Positions 12,936 through 20,775 of a stretch of DNA of 64,000 bases are shown in pieces. Within the stretch, counting starts at the first letter, position 1. Each line of letters begins with the position of its first letter. The notes under the pieces are model-generated. The model did no database searches, was not told the origin of the DNA, and saw only the letters and a program-made list of their open reading frames with translations. Location of the stretch: the NCBI GenBank assembly GCA_033391075.1, contig JAWPMV010000001.1, forward strand, positions 2,790,001 to 2,854,000, in the 5' to 3' direction. Made by a program: the position numbers and the translations under genes. This DNA comes from Bacteroidia bacterium (GTDB taxonomy: Bacteria; Bacteroidota; Bacteroidia; J057).

Positions 12936-14054
12936 TTACTCAATATCTAAAAAATCCAAAGGACTACAAAGCTTTTCTCTGGCCTTTTGAGTAATGTGTG
13001 TATAGATTTCAGTAGTCTCTGGACTATTGTGGCCCAGGAGCATCTGAATATATCTCAGGTCTGTTCCTCTTTCCAATAAATGAGTTGCAAATGAATGTCT
13101 CAAAGTATGAACCGTAGAATAGGGATTTACCTTGGCTTCTTTAACAGCTTTCCTGAAAATCTTTTGAATCGAACGAGCGCTATATTGCCCTCCATTCTGT
13201 CCTTCAAACAACCAATAATCCGGCTGATAAAATTCCAGGTATTTCTTCAGAAGTTCAATTACCTTACTCGATAATACAGAGTATCGATCTTTCTTTCCTT
13301 TGCCAGCTATTACAAAAACTGATTTTCGCTCAAAGTTTATATCCGCCTTCCTCAGTTTCACGCACTCCCCTATCCGGAGTCCAGCACTATAAATGATCAT
13401 AAGTATACTCTTATGCTTTATATTTTCGACAACTGAAAATATCCTTACAATTTCCTCTTCGCTAAATATTCCTGGCAATTTTGTTCCCCTTCGAGGCCGG
13501 AGTTCATAAAAACTCCTCTCCTGCCCTAATATTTTCTCGTAGTAAAACTTGATCGCATTGACTGCCTGATTTTGGGTAGACTCTGACCAATTCCTCTTTT
13601 TCATCCCCTGAAGTAAAAATTCCATAATGTCTTCTTTCTCAAGTTCTTCAAGTTTATCAGTTCTTGTAAAAAGCAAAAACTGGATAAAAAAGCTTTTGTA
13701 GGTTTTGATTGTGCTTCTGCTATATCTCCTTAAGGTAAGCTGTTTTTCTATCTCATTCAGTACCTTTAGCTGTTTTTCACTTAATGAGTTTTGCCTTTCT
13801 GTAGGCACTACATTCTTTGTGTTTTCATTAAAATTCAGATCTACCTTTTCCTCGATAGAAACTCCCTTAAAAACTAATTGAAAGGCATTATAATGCTTTT
13901 TCTCATATGGAAAGTGCCAACATTTTTCAAGGGGTGTCCATCTACTTCCCGGAACTTGTTTCATAAGTTTGGGGAAATTCTTGTGAAAACTCAGGTTTTT
14001 CACCCCAAGTCTTTTATGGCCTTCAAATGTAAGAGGGAAAACAACGAGATTCAT
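12936..14054 (-). CDS. tyrosine recombinase (XerC/D-like, with extra N-terminal domain)
   Basis: A 372-residue tyrosine recombinase. Residues ~95-180 are the SAM-like core-binding domain (LRRYSRSTIKTYKSFFIQFL). The catalytic domain (~190-372) has Arg227 in YSAGLRIGE, the Lys-containing hairpin GKGKKDR (251-257), His316-x-x-Arg319 in HTLRHSFATHLL, His342 in LLGHNSPETT and Tyr351 in EIYTH. The stretch between the hairpin and HxxR is short, without the roughly 20-residue insertion that marks IntI integron integrases. Residues 1-65 form an additional domain with PGSRWTPLEKCWHFPYEKKHY, recalling HARP-like W-x-P modules. It lies at one end of the cassette array, same orientation, stop 34 bases from attC-like site 6. 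All catalytic residues are present, so it should be active. Confidence 0.93.
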   Translation of the reverse strand: MNLVVFPLTFEGHKRLGVKNLSFHKNFPKLMKQVPGSRWTPLEKCWHFPYEKKHYNAFQLVFKGVSIEEKVDLNFNENTKNVVPTERQNSLSEKQLKVLNEIEKQLTLRRYSRSTIKTYKSFFIQFLLFTRTDKLEELEKEDIMEFLLQGMKKRNWSESTQNQAVNAIKFYYEKILGQERSFYELRPRRGTKLPGIFSEEEIVRIFSVVENIKHKSILMIIYSAGLRIGECVKLRKADINFERKSVFVIAGKGKKDRYSVLSSKVIELLKKYLEFYQPDYWLFEGQNGGQYSARSIQKIFRKAVKEAKVNPYSTVHTLRHSFATHLLERGTDLRYIQMLLGHNSPETTEIYTHITQKAREKLCSPLDFLDIE

Positions 14055-14063
14055 AGGGTCTAA

Positions 14064-14101
14064 TTTGGTGTGAATAGGCTGTCAAATATTTTGACACCAA
14101 A
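14064..14101. promoter_or_regulatory. nested inverted repeats upstream of the recombinase
   Basis: TGTCAAA-TAT-TTTGACA (14080-14096) has perfect 7-bp arms, and it is nested within an outer pair TTTGGTGT (14064-14071) / ACACCAAA (14094-14101). A further TGTCAA half lies at 14113-14118. It starts 10 bases upstream of the recombinase ATG, so it could be an autoregulatory operator, a recombinase binding site or a primary attachment (attI-like) site. Confidence 0.5.
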
Positions 14102-14152
14102 AAATGACCGTATGTCAACATCTAATGAAATTGTATTTCTTGAGTCTCAGGC

Positions 14153-15160
14153 CTACGGATTCAACACCTCACTCGCATTTGCCTTCAACTGGTCCTGTTC
14201 GTCTACCATGACGAGACGATGAGAAGCTATGTCGATAGCGGCATTCAACTCAAAGCCAATTAGCAATACAATGGCAATGTAGTAGAACCAAACCAGGATG
14301 ACGATGATGGCAGCCAAACTGCCGTAGAGTTTGTCGTAATTGGCGAAGTTGATGAAGAAGTATTTCAGCCCCTGAATCGCGGCCAGGGTAAGCACACTGG
14401 CGGTAATGGATCCGGGTGTAAAAAAGTTCCAACGCTGTTGGGTAGCGGGTGCCAGAAAATAGAGGGAACTGATGACAAAGAATAAGGTAACGATCGTTAC
14501 CAGGGTATTGATGGAATTGCTGAGGAAGCTGTAGAAGGATTCACTGATCATGCCCGGGCTATCGGCCATCATACCGAGCAGGTATCCCAGAGAAATGCGA
14601 ATGCTAACACCTGCAACCACTATGGCTCCCACACTCACCATGATGAGGAAGGCCATGCTGTATAATTCCCACCATTTTCGGGTTTTGAAAACCGAATCGA
14701 AAAGGGATTCCTGTTTACTAAAGGCTTTCATTAAGCCTATCACTCCTCTCATTGATCCCCAGAGAGCCAGCAAAACAGAAATGATTACCAGCCAGATATT
14801 AGGAGCATTATTGAAATAATTCTCCATGATGGCATTTGCCATGTTTTCTATGGTGCTTTGATCGAGTCCGCCCTCCGGAAAAAACTGAAGAATGAATTGG
14901 ATTACTCCATCCTTGAGAGGTTCAAAGGGTAATTGGCTCAGGATAATTAAAGCCAGGAGTAAGGTCGGTAAAAGCGAAAAGAAAAAATGATAGGCCATGG
15001 CAGATGCCATGAGGGTAAATTTGGGAGTTGAGAGTGCCCGGATAAAGAAATACAGGACATCATACAAACCTACCCCCTGAAATCCGGGCAAACGTATCCT
15101 GCGCAGAACAATAAAGAATCTGAGCAGTAAGCGTCGGAGCCGGAATTTTAGTGCCTTCAT
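14153..15160 (-). CDS. YihY/BrkB-family inner-membrane protein
   Basis: About 335 residues from ATG 15160. A TTG four codons earlier overlaps the upstream stop and is less likely. The protein has about six membrane helices with the family pattern LMASAMAYHFFFSLLPTLLLALIILS, an internal WGSMRGVIGLMKAF segment, and WFYYIAIVLLIGFELNAAI near the end. YihY/BrkB proteins (once called RNase BN, wrongly) have no agreed function; transport or envelope roles are proposed. It is last in the ychF - rhodanese - thioesterase - yihY group and borders the cassette island. Confidence 0.9.
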   Translation of the reverse strand: MKALKFRLRRLLLRFFIVLRRIRLPGFQGVGLYDVLYFFIRALSTPKFTLMASAMAYHFFFSLLPTLLLALIILSQLPFEPLKDGVIQFILQFFPEGGLDQSTIENMANAIMENYFNNAPNIWLVIISVLLALWGSMRGVIGLMKAFSKQESLFDSVFKTRKWWELYSMAFLIMVSVGAIVVAGVSIRISLGYLLGMMADSPGMISESFYSFLSNSINTLVTIVTLFFVISSLYFLAPATQQRWNFFTPGSITASVLTLAAIQGLKYFFINFANYDKLYGSLAAIIVILVWFYYIAIVLLIGFELNAAIDIASHRLVMVDEQDQLKANASEVLNP

Positions 15161-15168
15161 AAAACCAA

Positions 15169-15579
15169 TCAAGAGGTCCAGTGAGCTTCAACCGCATCCA
15201 GGACAAATTTAGGTGCCCTGACTGGACGCAAGCGTTCCTTATCAAAAAACGCAAGCTTTACTTTCCCGGTTACAACTAATTTCCCTTCTTCATTGAATAT
15301 CTCATATTCTGTAAGAAAGGATGCGCGAGGTTTTTCAGGAATTGTTGTTTTGATTTTCAACAATTCATCATAGCGAGCGGGAAATTTATAGTGAACTTCC
15401 AGATCAGCTACCGGCATCAAAATGCCCTTCTCCTCTATTTCTTTATAGGTGATTCCAATACTACGGATCAGCTCTACCCTACCCACTTCAAAATACTCTG
15501 CGTACTTTCCGTAGTAAACATAGGCCATCTGATCCGTTTCCCCATACCTGACCCTTACAAAGGTTTCATGACTGATCAT
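15169..15579 (-). CDS. YbgC/4HBT-type acyl-CoA thioesterase
   Basis: A 136-residue hot-dog-fold protein. The signature VRYGETDQMAYVYYGKYAEYFEVGRVELIRSIG contains the catalytic Asp of 4-hydroxybenzoyl-CoA thioesterase-like enzymes (YxETDxMGxVyh). Probable role: hydrolysis of acyl-CoA in the cytoplasm, housekeeping of lipid intermediates. Its ATG overlaps the stop of the rhodanese gene by one base (TAATG), which points to translational coupling. The next gene's ATG lies nine bases after its stop. Confidence 0.9.
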   Translation of the reverse strand: MISHETFVRVRYGETDQMAYVYYGKYAEYFEVGRVELIRSIGITYKEIEEKGILMPVADLEVHYKFPARYDELLKIKTTIPEKPRASFLTEYEIFNEEGKLVVTGKVKLAFFDKERLRPVRAPKFVLDAVEAHWTS

Positions 15580-15899
15580 TACTGAACGTCAAAAGAAGGG
15601 TCGATATGTTCTTTCCAGGCCAGCATACCGCCTGTCAGGTTGCGAACATTTTGAAAACCTTGCTGTGCAAGAAAAGCCGTAGCTCTACCACTTCTTCCTC
15701 CGCTTCTGCAAATCATCACCACTTCTTTGTCTTTCCAGGCTTCCATATCTGCCAATTTTGCAGGCAAAGTACCCAAAGAGATTTTCTCAACGCCATTCAC
15801 ATGATCCTGTTCCCACTCATGGGATTCCCTTACGTCGATCATAACAGGAGCCGTGCCTGCGTCGATTCTTTCTTTTAATTCCTGAACACTGATATCCAT
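15579..15899 (-). CDS. single-domain rhodanese (sulfurtransferase-like) protein
   Basis: A 106-residue cytoplasmic rhodanese. PVMIDVRESHEWEQDHVNG, then the active-site loop MICRSGGRSGRA with Cys as the persulfide-forming residue, then GFQNVRNLTGGMLAWKE are all typical of PspE/GlpE-size proteins. It transfers sulfane sulfur; the physiological partner is unknown. It starts 14 bases downstream of ychF and is coupled to the thioesterase. Confidence 0.92.
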   Translation of the reverse strand: MDISVQELKERIDAGTAPVMIDVRESHEWEQDHVNGVEKISLGTLPAKLADMEAWKDKEVVMICRSGGRSGRATAFLAQQGFQNVRNLTGGMLAWKEHIDPSFDVQ

Positions 15900-15913
15900 G
15901 ATGCTATTTTTTA

Positions 15914-17011
15914 TTAAACGTTAAATCTAAAGTGCATAATGTCTCCATCTTCCACAACATATTCCTTCCCTTCTACTGCCAGTTTTCCGGCTTCCTTTAC
16001 CGCTGCTTCTGATTTAAAAGACATAAGGTCATTGTATTTCATCACCTCCGCACGGATAAATCCTTTCTCGAAATCTGTATGAATTACGCCAGCGGCTTGT
16101 GGTGCTTTCGCTCCAGCCTTGATGGTCCAGGCGCGCACTTCTTTTTCCCCTGCGGTAAAATAGGTCTGCAATCCCAGCAATTCGTAAGCGGTACGGATCA
16201 ATACATTCAAACCCGGTTCTTCCAGCCCAACGGTTTCCAAAAACTCTTTTACTTCCTCCGCATCTTCAAAATCCATCAATTGTTCTTCGAAGGCTGCTGA
16301 GATGACCATTATCTTACAGTTTTCATCTTTGGTAGCCTCTTTGACCTGCTCCACATAGGCATTGCCATCTGGCAAACTTCCCTCATCCACATTACAAGCG
16401 TACAATACTTTCTTATCTGTCAATAAACCCAGTTCCTGCATCAACTCTTTCATCTCCTCCGTTGCATCCATTTCGCGAACATTCTTGCCCTGAGAAACAT
16501 GGTCGATGTATTGCTGAACGATTTCCACCTGCTTCATGGCTTCTTTGTTCCCTCCTTTGGTCATCTTTTTCGTCCGCTCTAATTTTCGCTCGAGCAATTC
16601 GAGATCCTTGAGCTGCAATTCTGTATCGATGATCTCCTTATCACGCACCGGATCTACTCCCTCTTCAACATGTACAATATTGTCATCATCAAAACAGCGG
16701 AGCACATGAATGATCGCTTCACATTCCCGAATGTTTCCGAGAAATTTATTCCCTAGCCCCTCCCCTTTGCTGGCTCCTTTTACCAGGCCAGCGATGTCCA
16801 TAATCTGAACAACTGCCGGAATGGTCTGCTTAGGGTTCACCAGATCGGTGATTTTATCCAAACGAGGATCGGGAACAGGTATCATCCCGACATTAGGTTC
16901 TATTGTACAGAAGGGATAATTAGCTGCCTCAGCTTTCGCGCTGGAAAGCGAATTGAAGAGGGTTGATTTCCCTACATTGGGCAAGCCTACAATTCCACAT
17001 TTAAATCCCAT
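15914..17011 (-). CDS. ychF: YchF, Obg-like redox-regulated ATPase
   Basis: A 365-residue P-loop protein of normal family length. It begins MGFKCGIVGLPNVGKSTLFNSL (Walker A), followed by ANYPFCTIEPNVG, DIAGLVKGASKGEGLGNKFLGNIRE (switch II), a coiled coil insertion (LELLERKLERTKKM) and a C-terminal TGS-like domain (LGLQTYFTAGEKEVRAWTIKAGAKAPQAAGVIHTDFEKGFIRAEV). YchF binds ribosomes and hydrolyses ATP, with roles in translation and stress response. It leads the leftward operon and is divergent from the M48 protease gene. Confidence 0.97.
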   Translation of the reverse strand: MGFKCGIVGLPNVGKSTLFNSLSSAKAEAANYPFCTIEPNVGMIPVPDPRLDKITDLVNPKQTIPAVVQIMDIAGLVKGASKGEGLGNKFLGNIRECEAIIHVLRCFDDDNIVHVEEGVDPVRDKEIIDTELQLKDLELLERKLERTKKMTKGGNKEAMKQVEIVQQYIDHVSQGKNVREMDATEEMKELMQELGLLTDKKVLYACNVDEGSLPDGNAYVEQVKEATKDENCKIMVISAAFEEQLMDFEDAEEVKEFLETVGLEEPGLNVLIRTAYELLGLQTYFTAGEKEVRAWTIKAGAKAPQAAGVIHTDFEKGFIRAEVMKYNDLMSFKSEAAVKEAGKLAVEGKEYVVEDGDIMHFRFNV

Positions 17012-17145
17012 GTATATCTTCTTTTATTTTAGCTTAAATTTTGGAGCTGCAAAAATAGAACAATCTCCTGAGAAGTGAAACCCTCCTACCCGATCGAATG
17101 CATGGTCCCTTAGATGTATTCATTGAAATGATTAAAAAATCACCC

Positions 17146-17158
17146 ATAACAGTGTTAG
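17146..17158. promoter_or_regulatory. TetR-type box 1 (ATAACAGTGTTAG)
   Basis: ATAACA-G-TGTTAg, nearly perfect dyad, in the ychF/M48 divergent region. The same box occurs before both TetR genes (19203, 19922), so one of those regulators may control the protease gene. A TACTTTCG sequence at 17221-17228, close to the Bacteroidota -7 consensus, could be the protease promoter. Confidence 0.5.
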
Positions 17159-17299
17159 ATTTATGAACACGTAAACACAAATAGCATATAAAACATAAAT
17201 CGTATATTCGGATTTACTGTTACTTTCGTAGCAAAAAGGCGTCCCAAGGGGACAAAGCAAGCAAAAACTGTTTGCAGCTAACCACATCTAGCTTAGATC

Positions 17300-19066
17300 A
17301 TGAGAAAATTCACCTATTATGCCTTCTTTTTGATCCTTGCTGTTTTCCTTAGCTCATGTGCCAGGAATCCGGTTACAGGTAAAAAAGAAATTTCCTTTAT
17401 GTCTCCAGCTCAAGAGCTGGCTTTAGGCAAACAATCCGACCCACAGATCGTAGCAAGTTTTGGTCTCTATGAAAATGACCAATTACAGGCTTTCATAAAT
17501 GAAAAGGGCCAGCAAATGGCCAGGGTTTCGCATATGCCAGAACTTGAATTCAATTTCAAAATTCTGGATTCACCCGTTGTAAATGCGTTTGCCGTTCCAG
17601 GGGGCTATGTTTACTTCACCCGTGGAATTATGGCTCACTTCAACAATGAAGCCGAATTTGCGGGCGTATTGGGACATGAAATAGGGCACGTTACGGCCCG
17701 GCATTCCGCTAAACAATACACCAAGCAAACCCTGGGATCCATAGGACTTATCGCAGGCCTGGTATTGGTTCCTGAACTAGGACAATATGCCAACCAGGCC
17801 ATGCAGGGAATGCAATTACTCTTTCTCAAGTTTGGAAGAGATCATGAAAGTCAATCGGACCAGTTAGGAGTAGAATACAGTACAAAAATTGGTTACGATT
17901 CCCAGCATATGTCCAACTTTTTTGGAACACTTCATCGGCTTACCGAAAATGCAGGTGGACAACGTTTGCCGGAATTTATGTCAACCCATCCCGATCCTCT
18001 GAATCGCTACGAAAAAGTGGGAGAACTCACCAAAGAATGGCAAGCCAAAGATTCCAGCAGAACTAGCTATAGAGAAGGAAGAAATGAGTATTTAAAAATG
18101 TTGGACGGTCTGGTGTATGGAGAAGATCCTCGCCAGGGATATGTAGAAAACTTTGTTTTCTACCATCCGGAACTCAAATTCCAATATCCGGTTCCTCGCA
18201 ACTGGAAAACAGTTAACTCTCCTCAGCAGGTCCAAATGGCTCCAGAAGATGGAAAGGCCCTGATGCTTTTACAAGTAGCTCAGGAAAAAACAGCCCAGGA
18301 AGCTGCGCAGAAGTTCGTAACGAATAATAAACTCCGCCTGGTAGATACTCGCAACCTGAACCTAAACGGGATGAAGGTAGTTGCGGTAATTTCTGATCAG
18401 GTAGATGAACAACAGACCTCTGCTGCAAGTCAACAAGCAGCTCGTCCTCAGCAAAGCATGAGTTCGAATACCAAAGGAAGTACCGGGAGCAAAACTCCTT
18501 CCAGCACTTCAACGACTACAACATCTTCTAAAACTCCTTCCAGTAAAAGCCCTAGCGGAACCCTTTCTGAAGGCCAAAAAGCGCCTAAAGGAAGTACAGG
18601 TAGCGGAGGAAGTAGCACACCAAGTAGTAATACAGGAAGTAGCAAACCCACACCTAGCACAGGTAATACAGGGGGAAGCACAAATACCAGACCCAGCGGC
18701 GGATCCAGCTATAATCCTACGCCACAAGGCTATGTAGCTAAGCTTAGGGTATCTACTTATGCCATTGAATATAATGGCCTGGTATACTTACTGCATGGAT
18801 TGAGTGCATATAATGATTATGCCCGTTACATGAACCTTTTCAAAACCACTCAGGAGAATTTCAAAGTGCTCACAGATCAATCCAAGATCAATGTGACACC
18901 TGAAAAGATCTTTGTAAAACCTGTCGCTAGCAACGGAAGCTTGCAGTCAGCCCTCTCCTACTATAAAATTCCCTCTACAAAAATGAAGGAATTGGCCATT
19001 CTAAATGGAATGGAATTAAATAGCCCGGTGAAAAAAGGTGACCTGATCAAAATCATTGGTAAATAA
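17300..19066 (+). CDS. M48-family metalloprotease lipoprotein (BepA/LoiP-like)
   Basis: A 588-residue lipoprotein (lipobox FLSSC, Cys20). The M48 catalytic part has HEIGH at residues 126-130 (GVLGHEIGHVTARHSAKQ) and the third zinc-ligand region RDHESQSDQLGVEY. After the protease domain and a ~130-residue folded segment there is a low-complexity Ser/Thr/Gly/Pro/Lys linker (about residues 370-485). The end (LQSALSYYKIPSTKMKELAILNGMELNSPVKKGDLIKII) looks like a degenerate LysM or peptidoglycan-binding unit. Probable role: periplasmic quality control of outer-membrane proteins. A TetR-type box lies upstream and a strong terminator follows. The linker plus wall-binding tail is an unusual extension. 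Confidence 0.93.
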   Translation: MRKFTYYAFFLILAVFLSSCARNPVTGKKEISFMSPAQELALGKQSDPQIVASFGLYENDQLQAFINEKGQQMARVSHMPELEFNFKILDSPVVNAFAVPGGYVYFTRGIMAHFNNEAEFAGVLGHEIGHVTARHSAKQYTKQTLGSIGLIAGLVLVPELGQYANQAMQGMQLLFLKFGRDHESQSDQLGVEYSTKIGYDSQHMSNFFGTLHRLTENAGGQRLPEFMSTHPDPLNRYEKVGELTKEWQAKDSSRTSYREGRNEYLKMLDGLVYGEDPRQGYVENFVFYHPELKFQYPVPRNWKTVNSPQQVQMAPEDGKALMLLQVAQEKTAQEAAQKFVTNNKLRLVDTRNLNLNGMKVVAVISDQVDEQQTSAASQQAARPQQSMSSNTKGSTGSKTPSSTSTTTTSSKTPSSKSPSGTLSEGQKAPKGSTGSGGSSTPSSNTGSSKPTPSTGNTGGSTNTRPSGGSSYNPTPQGYVAKLRVSTYAIEYNGLVYLLHGLSAYNDYARYMNLFKTTQENFKVLTDQSKINVTPEKIFVKPVASNGSLQSALSYYKIPSTKMKELAILNGMELNSPVKKGDLIKIIGK

Positions 19067-19130
19067 ATGCTAGACATTTAGTAATCAGAAATTACCCTTC
19101 TTCTTAAGAAGAAAAACATATAAATAAAGG

Positions 19131-19160
19131 AGGCCGGCCCATTTGGGTTGGCCTTTTCTC
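19131..19160 (+). terminator. intrinsic terminator after the M48 gene
   Basis: GGCCGGCCC (19132-19140), ATTT loop, GGGTTGGCC (19145-19153), then TTTTCTCTT. A stable GC-rich stem with a T-rich tail. Confidence 0.85.
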
Positions 19161-19202
19161 TTAGGCAAATTTTGAATTCTAAAAATAAATCATGATTTTA
19201 GC

Positions 19203-19215
19203 ATAACACCGTTAG
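19203..19215. promoter_or_regulatory. TetR-type box 2 (ATAACACCGTTAG)
   Basis: ATAACACCGTTAGA, 12 bases before the start of the first TetR gene, matching boxes 1 and 3 apart from the central bases. The position fits autoregulation. Confidence 0.5.
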
Positions 19216-19226
19216 AAATTTTATAA

Positions 19227-19820
19227 ATGGAAAAAATTAAACCCCATAAAGAACGTAGATTAAAAGAGATCGAAGTATTGAAAGCAGCTATTCTCAAAGC
19301 TGCCCGTGATCTCGCTATAGAAGATGGATGGCCAAAAGTTTCTATTAGAAAAATTGCGGCTATCATTGCCTACACCCCACCGGTGATATATGAGCATTTC
19401 AAAAACAAGGAAGCTATTCTCATTGAATTGGAATCACAAGGCTTCCGCCAACTAAAATACGCCCTGGAAGAAGCCCGGGAGTCTCAGTCTGATCCCGTCG
19501 AACAATTATTAGCTATCTCCTCCACCTTTTGGGATTGGGCCTTTAAGAATGCCGAGTATTATCAAGTGATGTTCAATCTGGATGGCATCCGCTCTACCCC
19601 ACCCTCCACCGAAGCCTTAAAGGATACGGGAAAATCCATTGCCGAAGTTTTGAAGCAAATCCACCTATTCTCTGCCGATACTGATGAACTCTTTTTCAAT
19701 TGGTGGGCCATGATGCATGGACATGTGAGTCTGGTGATGTCTGGACAATTAAGAGGCATGGATAATCAGGTAAAAAGACATATGCTTGGTGGTATGAAGC
19801 GTTTTGCCAAAGCCCTTTAA
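19227..19820 (+). CDS. TetR/AcrR-family regulator
   Basis: A 197-residue regulator. The N-terminal helix-turn-helix reads LKAAILKAARDLAIEDGWPKVSIRKIAAIIAYTPPVIYEHFKNKEAILIELE. The C-terminal ligand domain resembles the TetR_C_33/WHG type (WDWAFKNAEYYQVMFNLDG, ..FFNWWAMMHGHVSLVMSGQ). It lies between the protease gene and the second TetR gene, each separated by a terminator-like hairpin and preceded by the same ATAACA..GTTA box. Target genes are inferred to be itself, the M48 gene and perhaps the efflux operon. Confidence 0.92.
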   Translation: MEKIKPHKERRLKEIEVLKAAILKAARDLAIEDGWPKVSIRKIAAIIAYTPPVIYEHFKNKEAILIELESQGFRQLKYALEEARESQSDPVEQLLAISSTFWDWAFKNAEYYQVMFNLDGIRSTPPSTEALKDTGKSIAEVLKQIHLFSADTDELFFNWWAMMHGHVSLVMSGQLRGMDNQVKRHMLGGMKRFAKAL

Positions 19821-19874
19821 ATCATTTTTTCTCCCCTACTCTATTTAGATTTACAAACCATTTAATCTATGAAC

Positions 19875-19901
19875 AAGAGCCTTTTGAACTCATTGGCTCT
19901 T
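19875..19901 (+). terminator. hairpin after the first TetR gene
   Basis: AAGAGCC (19875-19881) and GGCTCTT (19895-19901) with a 13-base loop. No good T-run follows, so it may be a weak terminator or a processing site. Confidence 0.4.
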
Positions 19902-19921
19902 AGTCATTTAGGCGAAATACA

Positions 19922-19934
19922 ATAACAGTGTTAT
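19922..19934. promoter_or_regulatory. TetR-type box 3 (ATAACAGTGTTAT)
   Basis: A perfect 13-base dyad ATAACA-G-TGTTAT about 155 bases upstream of the second TetR gene and its efflux operon. A partial copy (TTAACACC) lies just before the TolC gene near 20757. Confidence 0.55.
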
Positions 19935-20088
19935 AATTTAATTCAATTATATATAATTCTGATCTTTTTCCTCAGCTTATATTTTTTTAAAAAAATCCCA
20001 ACTTTTCAGCGGCTGATCCGTTTAATTTGCAGACATGGAAACTTTGGAAATGTTCAGAGTTTCCGAAGTATAAAAGATCAATTACCCT

Positions 20089-20748
20089 ATGAGCGCGAAA
20101 GAGCGCATTTTGCAACACGCTAGAGACCTATTTCTGAAATACGGAGTAAAAAGCATTACCCTGGATGAAATAGCCAAAGATCTTGGGATCTCCAAGAAAA
20201 CCATTTACCAGTATTTTGACAATAAGGCTTCCATTGTTTATGAAGTAACCCAAGCCTATTTCGAGGCCGAACGAGCGGAGATTGAACACATTGAAGGGAT
20301 AGCCGAGAATGCGATAGATGAACTGGTAAAGATCTGCATATGGACAGCCAAAACTTTGGAAAATATGTCTCCTCGCCTCATGTATGAGGTGAATAAGTAT
20401 TATCCCAAATCTTTCGAAATACATGAAGCTTATATCGGGGATTTTGTCCTACAGAAATTGAATGACAACCTGAGCCGTGGAATTGCAGAAGGTCTGTATA
20501 GAGAAAATATCGATCCCGATCTCGTTGCGAGAATTCGGGTATCACAGTTTATGGCCACCCTGCAGGAAAAACTCTTTCCTCCCAATGTTTTCGACATCTG
20601 GGAAGTTCAGATCGAGTTGTTCTTTCTCTTTATGTATGGAATCGTCACTGACAGAGGCCGTGAGCTCCTGGAAACCTTCCTTCCCCTTATTCCCAGGAAG
20701 AAGATTCGCCATAGCAAACCTATTTCTTCTCGCACACAAAATGACTAA
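20089..20748 (+). CDS. TetR/AcrR-family regulator of the efflux operon
   Basis: A 219-residue regulator with a textbook helix-turn-helix: MSAKERILQHARDLFLKYGVKSITLDEIAKDLGISKKTIYQYFDNKASIVYEV. The C-terminal ligand domain is a typical Bacteroidota AcrR-like helical bundle. It ends 27 bases before the TolC gene and is probably cotranscribed with it, so it should repress its own operon and release it on binding a toxic compound. Box 3 upstream is the likely operator. Confidence 0.93.
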   Translation: MSAKERILQHARDLFLKYGVKSITLDEIAKDLGISKKTIYQYFDNKASIVYEVTQAYFEAERAEIEHIEGIAENAIDELVKICIWTAKTLENMSPRLMYEVNKYYPKSFEIHEAYIGDFVLQKLNDNLSRGIAEGLYRENIDPDLVARIRVSQFMATLQEKLFPPNVFDIWEVQIELFFLFMYGIVTDRGRELLETFLPLIPRKKIRHSKPISSRTQND

Positions 20749-20775
20749 ACGAATTTTTAACACCACTATATAGTA

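Larger units (their letters stand above)
6907..14054 (-). mobile_element. integron-like element: five gene cassettes plus adjacent tyrosine recombinase
   Basis: Five cassettes, read on the minus strand from the recombinase outward, can be delimited at the G/TT point of each attC-like R' box: 12782-11906, 11905-11336, 11335-9717, 9716-9128 and 9127-6907. Each consists of one gene, or one small gene group, followed immediately by an imperfect palindrome. Five cassettes are consistently bounded by complementary 7-11 base ends, the mark of site-specific cassette insertion. The contents are functionally unrelated (secreted hydrolase, unknown protein, HxlR/DoxX/reductase group, SUKH-like protein, unknown secreted protein) and look more AT-rich than the flanks. 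The tyrosine recombinase at 12936-14054 lies at one end in the same orientation. No transposase, terminal repeats or target duplications are seen. Whether the recombinase moves the cassettes is inference. Confidence 0.8.

Noticed and set aside
6902-14054. The island as an insertion sequence, transposon or prophage
   Set aside because: There is no transposase, structural phage gene, terminal inverted repeat or target duplication; only a tyrosine recombinase and the cassette sites.
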